A stretch of DNA of 37,098 nucleotides from a virus, in the IMG/VR virus record IMGVR_UViG_3300022074_000144, positions 1 to 37,098 of that record; one strand, 5' to 3'. Both the position numbers and the translations under genes were made by a program. The notes under the pieces were generated by a model that had not been told where the DNA came from, searched no databases, and saw only the letters and a list, made by a program, of their open reading frames with translations. Each line of letters starts with the position of its first letter. Position 1 is the stretch's first letter. Positions 13,401 to 22,029 of this stretch are shown here, piece after piece.

Positions 13401-15189
13401 ACTGTTCAGAAATAGTATTGATTGCTGAATAAACTGACTCAACATAATGTTCCCCATTGTATAAACCTGTAGTAGAAGTAGTTGATAATTCAGAACTAGG
13501 AGCAGTAAAGTTAGCAGTATATAATGCAGTTCCCTTTGTTACTCTTAATCCATCAATATAACCTTTAAAGTAATCTGAACCTTGTGAACGACCAATTGAA
13601 AATTTTAAAGTTCCATCTCTTGTATTTCTTGTTATAGCTTTTGGAGATGTAAACTCAGAAACTTTTGTACCATTTTTAAAAGTTCTAAATACATTACCTT
13701 TTCTTGTAATAGCAAAATGATTCCATTGACCATAGTTAATTGTTCCCATAGATTTACCATCTGCAATATCCCAGATAGTTGTATCGGTACCACTTGATAT
13801 CGTGCTTTGTGAGAGAGATGAACGCATATAAACTTTAGATGTTCCTGCTCCATCTTCGTTAAGACCAATTATAAATGCAGGTGTTTGCCCATCAGGATTA
13901 GCTGCAAAAACAGCTCCATGATTAGTAGCACTTCTAGGTGCTTCAACTACATCTGCGCCATGATAAAACTTTTCATTTGGTTGCCAAAATTTAGAATAAT
14001 ACTTTTGATAGAGTGGGTCATTTTCATAGAAGGTTGTACTACCAGGTTCAGTAGCGTATATAGACCTGTTACCTGTGTAATAATCTGGAACATCTGTACT
14101 TAAGTTTGCAATTAATGCAGAACTTGCTCCTGTATGAAAGTCTACAGATGGTGTAAAAAATACTTGTTGTTCGTCTGATGCTACAGTTCTACTTGTAGAA
14201 TTTCTAGCACCAATTGAACCATCTAAACCAAAATCTACATTTTTTTTATTTTCAAAATATTCAACTGGTATTGTTGCACCTTGATACCAATCAGGTTGTG
14301 TTATTGGATTGATAGTTGTTGGAAATGTTCTTGAACCTGCTGTACCCACCAACTCATCTATATCATTATTTCTTCTATCTATCTGTGGTTTTACCCAAAA
14401 GTAAGTTCCATCTTTTCCAACAGAAGCTAACCACATTAGTGCATATGCAGCATTATTATATGCTGTTAAGTTAGCAGTAGCTGTTACTGAAGTGCCATCA
14501 ACTAATTTATATCTGTCTACAAAAAATGAATGTTCAAATCCAGCTTGTCCTTGATGAAAACATATAGCAACCATGAGGTCATAGTGTTTTTGTGCAAGTG
14601 TATTGTCATAAGGGAAAGCATCTTTATGGGAATTAAATACAGACTTAACTTTTGTTTCTACTGCAGATAATTTATCTTGTAGTAATTGGTCAGCTAATGT
14701 CGCAGAAAATACTTTAGTAGAATTAGTTGAATCGTTACCTGTATATTTTAATTTAATAGAAGCATTAGTAACTTGATTGCCAGCCTCATTTTTAAAGAAA
14801 CCACCAGTGCTGTTTGTAGCATTAGCATCATTAAATTCTGCAGGAAATATAAATGTTGTTCCGCCAATATCTATACCTGTATTGTAAACCTTATTAAATA
14901 AAGTATCTTTACCAGGAACACCATCAAGAGTTGTTCCGTAACCAATAGTTAAAGTACCTCTTATCTGTCCATGATAATTTGGGTCATATGGAACACGACC
15001 ATAAAAGTCACTTATGTAATTAGTTGTTGCATTTGATGGTTTAGGGTCATTATCTAAATACTGTAAACCTACTGCAGAAAATAAAGGATATCCATCATCA
15101 TAAACAAATGGTATATATTTTTCAGCTGATTTTATTTTGGTTAAACCAGAAGAAGATAAAGAAGCGTTAGCTAAATCAAACTGTGGCAT
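10411..15189 (-). CDS. Tail hub / central tip protein: lysozyme, LamG C-half, hub, Fn3, S74 chaperone (1592 aa)
   Basis: Residues 1-~285 resemble a GH24 (T4-type) lysozyme. E23, D32 and T81 (AEKYIPFVYDD ... LTIGYGTT) match the catalytic Glu-Asp-Thr, with a ~45-residue insertion between D32 and T81, and IDRRNNDID matches the late Arg-rich signature. Residues ~416-566 (APRSATNHGAVFAANPD ... YGQWNHFAITRKG ... YFKGYIDGLRVTKGTALY) are the C-terminal half of a LamG/concanavalin-like domain whose N-terminal half ends the upstream gene. Hub sequence follows (LETEYRINTNGTLDAG, FDAEDYVSGVELL, then VGDMIYVYDPEI), then one or two Fn3-like domains (~867-1105), GTFSG-type beta repeats (~1180-1245) and a Peptidase_S74 chaperone with S1444/K1449 as the expected Ser-Lys dyad. 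C1481, C1484, C1494 and C1512 form a four-Cys insert within S74. A short coiled coil ends the chain. Confidence 0.85.
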   Translation of the reverse strand: MPQFDLANASLSSSGLTKIKSAEKYIPFVYDDGYPLFSAVGLQYLDNDPKPSNATTNYISDFYGRVPYDPNYHGQIRGTLTIGYGTTLDGVPGKDTLFNKVYNTGIDIGGTTFIFPAEFNDANATNSTGGFFKNEAGNQVTNASIKLKYTGNDSTNSTKVFSATLADQLLQDKLSAVETKVKSVFNSHKDAFPYDNTLAQKHYDLMVAICFHQGQAGFEHSFFVDRYKLVDGTSVTATANLTAYNNAAYALMWLASVGKDGTYFWVKPQIDRRNNDIDELVGTAGSRTFPTTINPITQPDWYQGATIPVEYFENKKNVDFGLDGSIGARNSTSRTVASDEQQVFFTPSVDFHTGASSALIANLSTDVPDYYTGNRSIYATEPGSTTFYENDPLYQKYYSKFWQPNEKFYHGADVVEAPRSATNHGAVFAANPDGQTPAFIIGLNEDGAGTSKVYMRSSLSQSTISSGTDTTIWDIADGKSMGTINYGQWNHFAITRKGNVFRTFKNGTKVSEFTSPKAITRNTRDGTLKFSIGRSQGSDYFKGYIDGLRVTKGTALYTANFTAPSSELSTTSTTGLYNGEHYVESVYSAINTISEQLETEYRINTNGTLDAGKKEVLFGGHGTNEPPAIIVRDVSGEDPAISGLTPEQITAQFDAEDYVSGVELLTQAEGSSQQADHAEAFDNNTPYKDLFGADLERIQFVGENNIPNIQRNERALAYLNEFKKVKKTLSLSLEEYDLQGDFSVGDMIYVYDPEIRFEDTEAKRIEDGRSSLFEVAYRGQIINPEKIRITGITWPVKDGYGVYLRKVASTSPYRVEYIDLSDYVSWETGNTQLDIGDLQKRIGEDLRFSSAVTGVVSGTRQTGVRKPRHPDTLVEGDLKLTSATVQDDLGRDNAIIFVQWEEPTYDNGSPVQNGLQYQIDWKPTNTTGDYQSSFINWSSTNDFTIEGLQLNTSYEVRVIAILTNANTSEPATGTVTTALDTNAPSKPGPAATIAAGALRVQIIHNLGRAEDDSGNAIGSIVNFTLQRDTHHLNVYASTSSGFSLSSANDKEQHKVGELNVGSASIKHQIPVVGEVQMPNGSTHFFRFTAVDNAGNESSPSDEQSANGNLVATANISDAAITEAKIRNLAVTDAKIDTLTAGKITAGTIAGQEIIVGTNTSDSAVIKSSNYSSGSDGWIIKADGTIEANTGNFRGDITGASGTFSGALSAATGTFSGNLSAAGGTFTGTVSADQISGGTLDFSDVTAGSLAFSSLSVGATDIINEIANGAINRDRIANDAINNDKIEDNAVDGGSVATNALSDTHIGTLNLSNVNVSGQLNANTLTGTATLDAANIGNGGLGMSGPINLAGQELQNFGNMNGTGYVRTTSYASVAQVYDRLSSTLIDFASSFVYLKPGGSFGLTVGTGTSTVYSNFQPSTNGGKNLGSSSRRWATVFRISESSTSDERLKENITDIDYGLDFINNLRPREFTWKSMSSGFSCDICGQIYESAQECNSEIKSVDENDEEVLIDCTGTVTEQFTEADDKHTFGFIAQEMLPELGTSKLYNLVNHDTESDEYNYSQENLIAPLVKAIQELSTQNSDLTARIEALEG

Positions 15190-15190
15190 A

Positions 15191-15883
15191 TCACGGACTC
15201 AACCTGTATTCCCACCATTCAATAGTGAAATCTCTATCATCTAAATTTAAATCATTATTGTAATCTATTTGTACGTGGTCTGATGCTCCAGTTAATTCTA
15301 GAGAAGAACCACCAAATTTATTTTGGTCGGTTGATATCTGTGCATTATCAAAAAATGTTAAAGTTTGTCCTAAGGCAGAAGCGTCAGTAGTTGTTGTTGC
15401 TCCGTCACTACCATTAAAGTTTAATAAAAGAGTTGTATCTTCTTTAGATGGGTCAGTAATTGTTCCTGCTCTAATAGCTCTTTGTTTACCTTCATCACCT
15501 TCTCTCAATATTCCAAATGGTTTACCACTTGAGTTATCGAGAACAAAAGATAAAGTCTTTTCGTTATAAGTTCTTTTAGAAGATAAGCCACCTTTTTCAG
15601 CTATAGGTAATCCTCTTGTCTCACTATCACCTAAGTAAGCAATTAAACCTGTACCTTCAACTTCTACTGTTTCGTCTTGAATTGCTAATTCTGTAATAAT
15701 TCCTACATACTCAGCACTTGACAACATACTTGAATCATCAAGTTCATCTTCTGAGACACGGGCAGGCATTATAACAATATGCTCCCATGGTTCAATAGAG
15801 TTCACTATTGAGTTAGGTACTAAATCTATATTTAAAGAAACATTAAATGTTCCAGGTGCCATAAGTTTTTCTGTTACACTCAT
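15191..15883 (-). CDS. Tail hub N-terminal part ending in half a LamG domain (230 aa)
   Basis: Residues 1-~145 (LMAPGTFNVSLNIDLVPNSI, WEHIVIMPARVSEDE, YVGIITELAIQDETVEVEGT) resemble the N-terminal domain of siphovirus hub proteins of the Gp37-like type. Residues ~152-230 begin a LamG domain (LLLNFNGSDGATTTTDASAL, KFGGSSLELTGASDHVQID, DFTIEWWEYRLSP) and stop midway through it. The missing half is in the next gene after a ~415-residue insert. The stop TGA is followed one base later by the next ATG, a +1 frame change; the window in which a +1 slip could fuse the frames is only a few codons. The start overlaps the Dit stop as ATGA after GGTGG. The N-half must therefore associate with the next product, or a fused form is made. 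Confidence 0.75.
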   Translation of the reverse strand: MSVTEKLMAPGTFNVSLNIDLVPNSIVNSIEPWEHIVIMPARVSEDELDDSSMLSSAEYVGIITELAIQDETVEVEGTGLIAYLGDSETRGLPIAEKGGLSSKRTYNEKTLSFVLDNSSGKPFGILREGDEGKQRAIRAGTITDPSKEDTTLLLNFNGSDGATTTTDASALGQTLTFFDNAQISTDQNKFGGSSLELTGASDHVQIDYNNDLNLDDRDFTIEWWEYRLSP

Positions 15884-17154
15884 GCTTTCACCACCTTACA
15901 ATACTCAGATACATTGTCTAGATATTGGTCTCTGACACTATCACCAGTATCTGCGCTATTCAAACTTCCATTTGCTTGATAATATTCATAACCAATAAAT
16001 GTTTTAAATTGAGTACCACCTGTTGTTGGATAAATCATACCTCTTACTAAATCCTCAGTGAATGCAGTTGGTGAACCTAATAACCATTTGTTACCATCAG
16101 TATCTACAGCACCTGCTTTTATATAACCTGTATCTGTAGCTGCATCAACACTTGGGTCTTCACTTAAACTAAAGTTTAATCTAGATGTTTTTGGTGATTG
16201 ATTAAATATTATAGAAGCATGATGTGCTCCTCTTCTTAAAGAAATGTCCATAGTTAATCTATCTTGTCCACTAGCTTGGTAGTTGGATGTACATCTTATA
16301 ATTCCAAGCTCTGGTGTATTCCTTAGTATTTGTATTGTTTTCCATCCTCTGTATTCTGTTGCAAGTTGATTGCTTCCTGATGGAGTACCACGACTTACAG
16401 CCCATTCTTGTTCTGAACCATAACTAGTTGTATCCCACATTTGTGTAGTAATTCTTGATTGTGCAGTTGACGAACCTATTGTTATCTTTAATAATCCATT
16501 TTCAATTACAGCATTTGCAGATGTATTAGGTGAATTTAGACCATTCCTAATTTTAGAATCAGTTGTTATTCTTACTGCACCTTTATAAAAATCTTCAGGG
16601 TTAACATGATATTGAGCATTCTTTCCTCTTAAATTATTATCACGTTTTATTCTCATTGTAATTGTGTCAGTACCAGTAGTAGTAGTTAAATCACCAGCAA
16701 CCCTAGTACCATCTGTTGGGTCGCTCTCATGAAAATAATTAAAATGATTTCCAGGAGGAGAGTGAAATTGATTACTTGTAGATGTTATTGAATGCGCATT
16801 ATCAAGAAGTTTTCCTGTCATAACCGATTCTTTAACAACCTCTCCTACTTTGCCTAAGTATTCCATATCTATTGAGTAGTTAAAACCACCCATAGAATAT
16901 CTAGCAATATCTACTGAACTGTCTGTTACATAAACAAAACCATCAAAAGAAGAATCACCATCATACCTAAAAGGTACATACATTCCTGATTGAGCCATAG
17001 AAACTAATTCATCTCTTATAAATTTAAGTGTAGCTAAATCTGTTTCAGCTATCTTTCCAGATATTCTTAAATCTCTTGAACCACCACCACCAGAAAAATC
17101 TAAAGATGCTGGAGATGTGATATCTAATCTACCAATGTGTACTTGATTTGCCAC
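15880..17154 (-). CDS. Distal tail (Dit)-like protein, extended (424 aa)
   Basis: GTG start at 17154, overlapping the tape-measure stop as TAGTG, with GAGGAG upstream. The N-terminal ~115 residues look like a Dit: HIGRLDITSPASLDFSGGGG, IRDELVSMAQSGMYVPFRYD, GFVYVTDSSVDIARYSMGGF and DMEYLGKVG. The remaining ~300 residues form a beta-rich extension (ITMRIKRDNNLRGKN, KTIQILRNTPELGIIRC, SIIFNQSPKTSRLNFSLSED) that I do not recognise. Such extensions in Dit proteins often bind host carbohydrate, but nothing here proves it. Position between tape measure and hub is exactly that of Dit. Confidence 0.75.
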   Translation of the reverse strand: MANQVHIGRLDITSPASLDFSGGGGSRDLRISGKIAETDLATLKFIRDELVSMAQSGMYVPFRYDGDSSFDGFVYVTDSSVDIARYSMGGFNYSIDMEYLGKVGEVVKESVMTGKLLDNAHSITSTSNQFHSPPGNHFNYFHESDPTDGTRVAGDLTTTTGTDTITMRIKRDNNLRGKNAQYHVNPEDFYKGAVRITTDSKIRNGLNSPNTSANAVIENGLLKITIGSSTAQSRITTQMWDTTSYGSEQEWAVSRGTPSGSNQLATEYRGWKTIQILRNTPELGIIRCTSNYQASGQDRLTMDISLRRGAHHASIIFNQSPKTSRLNFSLSEDPSVDAATDTGYIKAGAVDTDGNKWLLGSPTAFTEDLVRGMIYPTTGGTQFKTFIGYEYYQANGSLNSADTGDSVRDQYLDNVSEYCKVVKA

Positions 17155-20100
17155 TAATTTCTCCTCAATCCAGTTCCTGCGGAACCTTCTTTATCTAATT
17201 TTCTTAAAGCTTTACTAATTTGTACTGCTGCTTTCCTAGCTGATATAGGGTCAGATGGAACACCAGTAACATTAACATTAAGATTATTTACCACTGTACC
17301 AGATTTACCTGTACCTAGAGGTTTTACTAAAAATCCTGAACCTGGTACAAATCTTACTTCTTCAGGTCCATACTCACCTACAAGAGCTCTAGTCATTGGG
17401 TCTCCTCTTCCACCATATCTATAACTTGAAACTCTGCCTCCCATACCCATACCAGGTACAGCACCACTCATACTTGCAGCTACCCTAGTAAGAAAATCCA
17501 TAAAACTTCTAAATACATTTCCAATTGAAGACTCACCACCAGGTATATTTAGTTCATCTCCTGGTGAAAAGAAACCTACACCTCCTTTAGAAATTGGAAG
17601 GTCAGGGTTTTGTCCAGGTGTATCTATAACATTAGACCCTTTACCAAATCTTGCATCGAAAAAAGCTTGTTCTTCTTTCATTTGTTCAATAAAGTTTATA
17701 TCCAATAAGCTATCTTTTATTCTGTTCATATGTTCTTCGATAGCAGGAGTTTGTGAAATTAGATTTGCTACAAGCTGGTCTGTTCCATTTATAATACCTT
17801 GGATTGAATCAGTAGTGTCTCCATATACATTATTTAAATTTCCTAATCTAGTTAAGTATTCACCATCGTTAGCAATAGTATCTTCTAGTTTTCCTGTAGA
17901 GTCTAACAATCTTAAATCAGCATTTACTTCATTTTCTTTTGCTCTAGTTACACCATCTATTGCCATTGTAAGATTTAAACTGGATAGTTCTAGTTCATCT
18001 CTAAGTTTTATATCTTCTTCTCTGAGGCTTATAAGTTGAGGGTCAGTCTCTAATGCATCTTCTTTAATTTTATTTAAATCTTTTTCTGCTTGAGCTAATT
18101 CAAGTATTGCTAATTTTCTTTCATCATCAGATAAATCAGTACCTTTCATTCTTGCTAAATCTTCTTCTGCTGCTTGCAATTCTAAATTACTTATGACACC
18201 TTTATTTGCCATAGCTCTTAAGTCTTGAATATTTTCTTCTGCTTTTTGAATTGCTAGAAGTTCTTTTGCAGATTTGTTACCACCAGCATTTTTTAATTTA
18301 TCTTCTAAAGATATTTTTTTACGAAGTATATTAATTTCTTCATTAAGAGTAATGTTGCCTTTAGCTCCTTCTATTTCTAGCTTATTCAACTCTTTCTGAT
18401 TATTGATAATTCTTTCTGTTAAGGTAGCATTGTTTCTTCTTTCCTGATTTAACTGTTGCTCAGCTTTAATTCTTGCAGCGGCTGCAGATGCTACTCCTCT
18501 TTGAGCACTTCTAAAATCAGTTATTAAAGAAAAATCTTCCTGTGCTTGAGATACTGCTCCCCTAAGAGCTTCTACAAATACTCTTTCTAAATTTTGCTGA
18601 CCATCTTTAATACCCTCAATAACACCTTGTATAAGTGGATGACCTATAAGCTTTCTAGTTTTATCAGAAGGAGAATCTATATCATTATCTTCCATAACTT
18701 TTTCAATTGCTTGTTCTACAGATTCAGAGAATACCTCAGCTATATCATCTTGTTTATTAAATATTCCTACAATAAATCCATCAGCTAAACCTTCACTTGC
18801 TTTTTCAAACTCAGATGCATTATCTTTAAGCATTTTTGAGGCAGCCTCTGCTAGCTCTGGACCAACTGATTCCATCAATCTACTTTCTAGTCCAGCTGCT
18901 AAGCCAGGCATATTGACAAAATCTTGAGCAACTCTAAGAGCTGAAGGACCTATTTCTGATAATTGTTTTGCAACAAGAGGGCTCTGAAGTGCTATCTGAC
19001 TTATAAGTTTATTAAATACACCAGTCATTTCTAAATTGTGTTCTAAGTTTTCTATAAATTTTTGTGCAGTCATACGTGCTGCTTCAGGCAATTTATCTAG
19101 TGTACTAATAGCTCTATTAATTGCACCCTCAAAATTATCATCAATAGTTTGTGCAATATCTCCAAAAGCTAATTCCATTCCTTCTATAGATTCTTCTAAG
19201 CTATCTACAGTTCCGCCAGCTTCTTTTGCTTTTTCTCTTATAATATCCATTACCATGCCAGAAGCTTTTGCAAAGTTTTCTTGCTTAGTAGCATCTAGAG
19301 TTTGATTTTCTTGCATCAATCCTTGTGTTACTAATAGTTCTTGTTGCCTATTAAGAAATTGACCTTTGGCTTCAAGTAATTTACTAGATTGCTCAACCTC
19401 TTGTCCAGACACCATCTGTCCAAGATTTGCTCCTGTGGTCTGTTCAATAACATCTGTGTATAAACCTAAAGTATTTACTACATTTTCTAAATCACTATCT
19501 GGAATATTTAAACCTAGATTTTGTAATATAGTATTTTTTTGACTCTTAGTACCGACTTTATTTAAATCTTGCATTAAAGGAAGTAACTCACCAGCTTTTG
19601 AAATTCTTTCTATTTGTTTATCAACAGCTCTATCACCAGTACCTCCACTAATTAATTCTTCTAAAACACTGTCAACAGTTGGAAGCCCACCTGATTGAAT
19701 GTCTGTGACTAATCCTGATAGTCCGCCAAAAATTTTTGATTCTAAATTAGTTGCATCTAAACCTGCATCCTCTGCAAATTTTTCTATATCTTTTTCTAAA
19801 CCTTTACCACCCTTTTGACCATATAGTAATGTCTGAAGAAGTCCACCAGCATCTCCTCTAGCTTGTGCTTCATTACGTGATATCGCCTTCTCTGTACTAG
19901 CAATCATTTCATCTATAGCATCAGTTACTTCTTGAGGAGCTCCTTCATTTTTCTTTAATTCTTTTAAGTCAAGTAACTCTTCAAGTGTTAATTTGTGAGA
20001 TTCTAGTTCTAATATGCTTTCAGTAATTCCATCAAGCCCATTTGCAAACTCATCCATACTTCTTTTTCTTGCACCAATTCTTTCAAATATAGAAAATATG

Positions 20101-22028
20101 CCACTTATAGCAGCTGTGGCTACAAGCATAATACCTATAGATTTAGCAAATCCTATAACAGCAGCTGTTGCAGTTCTCGCTGCAATAGAAAGACCAAGCA
20201 TACCGCCTTTCATACGCTCTGTGAGAACAATAGTTCCCTTACCAGTCTTATTGAATTTCATGATTGCGTTATCCATATTTCTCAAAAACATATCACTATC
20301 ACTAAAAGCTTTATTAAGTTTAAGGAATCTAAAAGTTGCTATTTTTCCACCACCAGATAATTGCTTTAAAGCTCTAAATGCTTCTTTTGTTCCACCTTGA
20401 ATTGTTCCAATACCTCTTTGAAATAAAGTAGTTGTTTGAGTAACAGTTCTTTGTGTTTCTTCAAAATGTTTACCTTGAACTTGAGTTGTTTGTGTACCAA
20501 ATCTACTTAAGAAACTACCAGGAGTAAAAGCTTTTTTACTTTTATCTCTTGCAAATGTGTCCCCAAGATTTTGTGACAGACCACCAGTAAAGAACATACC
20601 TCCCATTCCTCTTTGACTTTTGAAAAGTAATCTTTCTTGTTCAGCATTTAAGCTAGAAACACCCATTGTTAATCTAGATATAGCAGCTTCTGCCTCTAAA
20701 GTTCCTTGTGCCATTGTTTTAAAAGCTGCTCTTAATCCAAATATGCTTCCACCAATAACAGTAAACACTGTACCTATTCTGCCAATACCTTTAACCCTCT
20801 TGTCGAAATCTGTTAAAAATGTTAAGAAATTTGCTAAGCCTTGAACAGCGTTATTAATTGTTGGTAAAAATTGTTCACCGAAAGATATAGCAGATTCATT
20901 TACAATATTTTTTAAAATCTTAACTTGAGATGCAACTGTTTCATATCTTCTTTCAGCTTCAGTAAGTAATGCATTATTCTCTTTAAATTCTTGATTAGAC
21001 ATAGCAAGAGCTTCACTAAGTAGCCCACCACCATCTGCTCCTTCAGCTCTACTTAATGCCTGTATTGCTCTTCTAGTTCTAATTTGACCTAAACCAATTT
21101 CTTCTAGTATTGCAACAGCATCATCACCTCTGTCTTCTACCTCACCTAAGCCTTCTATAAATCCAGCTAATGCTTGTCCAGGGTCTATTTCAAATAACCC
21201 CTTAAATGCTTCTACAGTCATACCAGCAGTCTGTGCTACTATTTGTAATCTTTTACCACCAACACTAGTTAATCTATCTACTACTTGAACTAATCTAATT
21301 ATCGCAGTTGCACCTGCTTGAGCTGGCTGACCAACTGCTCTTAGAGCCGTAGCAAAAGCAACAGCATCTGTTGCAGCGTTATTAAAATCTGAAGCAATAC
21401 CTGCAGTAGCAGTTGCTATTTGTGTTGCAGCGGTAACAATTTCTGATTCAGTAGTAGCAAAGTTGTTACCTAATTTTACAATTACAGAAGCTAGATTATC
21501 TACTTCACTTGCTGCAAGACCTGTTATTTTTTGAAGCCTTGCTAATGACATTGCTGCATCTTCTGCAGACATATTTGTAGCAACTGTTAGTTTTTGAATT
21601 GTGTCTGTAAACTTTACGATGTCTGATGCAGCTATACCTAACTGTCCACCAACTGCTGCTATTTGAGTTAACTCATTAATACCTGCTGGTGAAAATTTTG
21701 CTAGAGACCTTAGTTGTAATGCTATATTTGCAAAGGCTGCTTCAGCTTCTTTACCTTCTTGTTTGATGTCTAATGTTTTCTTAACGTTAGCGAATTGTTC
21801 TTCGAATCTTACAGCTGCCATACCACCTAAAGCAAAAGCACCAACCATTGCAGCACCAAATGGAGCTATAGATGTTCCTATTGCCTGAGAGAATGCACTA
21901 CCTGCTTTACCTACACGATTAGACATTAGTTGCATGTTTCTACCAACCTCACGGGTTGCTTGATTCATTGCACCTTTATCAAAGCCTGCTCTAAGCTTTA
22001 TGTCTATGATTCCAGCAGTATTTGCCAT
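17154..22028 (-). CDS. Tape measure protein, TP901-type (1624 aa)
   Basis: Sets tail length and is threaded through the tail tube. The N-terminal ~370 residues match the TP901 core: VRFEEQFANVKKTLD, LAKFSPAGINELTQIAAVGG, GIAASDIVKFTDTIQKLTVA and ATALRAVGQPAQAGATAIIR. Hydrophobic segments lie near residues 60-80 and 605-652, as expected for tape measures that may touch the host membrane. Long heptad-like helices fill ~1150-1420 (EEDLARMKGTDLSDDERKLA). The C-terminus has the familiar YGGRGDPMTRALVGEYGPEE pattern. At about 1.5 Å per residue, a commonly used rule, the tail would be roughly 240 nm, long for a siphovirus. The start lies one base after the G-T stop. Confidence 0.95.
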   Translation of the reverse strand: MANTAGIIDIKLRAGFDKGAMNQATREVGRNMQLMSNRVGKAGSAFSQAIGTSIAPFGAAMVGAFALGGMAAVRFEEQFANVKKTLDIKQEGKEAEAAFANIALQLRSLAKFSPAGINELTQIAAVGGQLGIAASDIVKFTDTIQKLTVATNMSAEDAAMSLARLQKITGLAASEVDNLASVIVKLGNNFATTESEIVTAATQIATATAGIASDFNNAATDAVAFATALRAVGQPAQAGATAIIRLVQVVDRLTSVGGKRLQIVAQTAGMTVEAFKGLFEIDPGQALAGFIEGLGEVEDRGDDAVAILEEIGLGQIRTRRAIQALSRAEGADGGGLLSEALAMSNQEFKENNALLTEAERRYETVASQVKILKNIVNESAISFGEQFLPTINNAVQGLANFLTFLTDFDKRVKGIGRIGTVFTVIGGSIFGLRAAFKTMAQGTLEAEAAISRLTMGVSSLNAEQERLLFKSQRGMGGMFFTGGLSQNLGDTFARDKSKKAFTPGSFLSRFGTQTTQVQGKHFEETQRTVTQTTTLFQRGIGTIQGGTKEAFRALKQLSGGGKIATFRFLKLNKAFSDSDMFLRNMDNAIMKFNKTGKGTIVLTERMKGGMLGLSIAARTATAAVIGFAKSIGIMLVATAAISGIFSIFERIGARKRSMDEFANGLDGITESILELESHKLTLEELLDLKELKKNEGAPQEVTDAIDEMIASTEKAISRNEAQARGDAGGLLQTLLYGQKGGKGLEKDIEKFAEDAGLDATNLESKIFGGLSGLVTDIQSGGLPTVDSVLEELISGGTGDRAVDKQIERISKAGELLPLMQDLNKVGTKSQKNTILQNLGLNIPDSDLENVVNTLGLYTDVIEQTTGANLGQMVSGQEVEQSSKLLEAKGQFLNRQQELLVTQGLMQENQTLDATKQENFAKASGMVMDIIREKAKEAGGTVDSLEESIEGMELAFGDIAQTIDDNFEGAINRAISTLDKLPEAARMTAQKFIENLEHNLEMTGVFNKLISQIALQSPLVAKQLSEIGPSALRVAQDFVNMPGLAAGLESRLMESVGPELAEAASKMLKDNASEFEKASEGLADGFIVGIFNKQDDIAEVFSESVEQAIEKVMEDNDIDSPSDKTRKLIGHPLIQGVIEGIKDGQQNLERVFVEALRGAVSQAQEDFSLITDFRSAQRGVASAAAARIKAEQQLNQERRNNATLTERIINNQKELNKLEIEGAKGNITLNEEINILRKKISLEDKLKNAGGNKSAKELLAIQKAEENIQDLRAMANKGVISNLELQAAEEDLARMKGTDLSDDERKLAILELAQAEKDLNKIKEDALETDPQLISLREEDIKLRDELELSSLNLTMAIDGVTRAKENEVNADLRLLDSTGKLEDTIANDGEYLTRLGNLNNVYGDTTDSIQGIINGTDQLVANLISQTPAIEEHMNRIKDSLLDINFIEQMKEEQAFFDARFGKGSNVIDTPGQNPDLPISKGGVGFFSPGDELNIPGGESSIGNVFRSFMDFLTRVAASMSGAVPGMGMGGRVSSYRYGGRGDPMTRALVGEYGPEEVRFVPGSGFLVKPLGTGKSGTVVNNLNVNVTGVPSDPISARKAAVQISKALRKLDKEGSAGTGLRRN

Positions 22029-22029
22029 A

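Noticed and set aside
20075-20215. Hydrophobic stretch as a possible holin or membrane protein
   Set aside because: It lies in frame inside the tape measure, where hydrophobic segments are normal.
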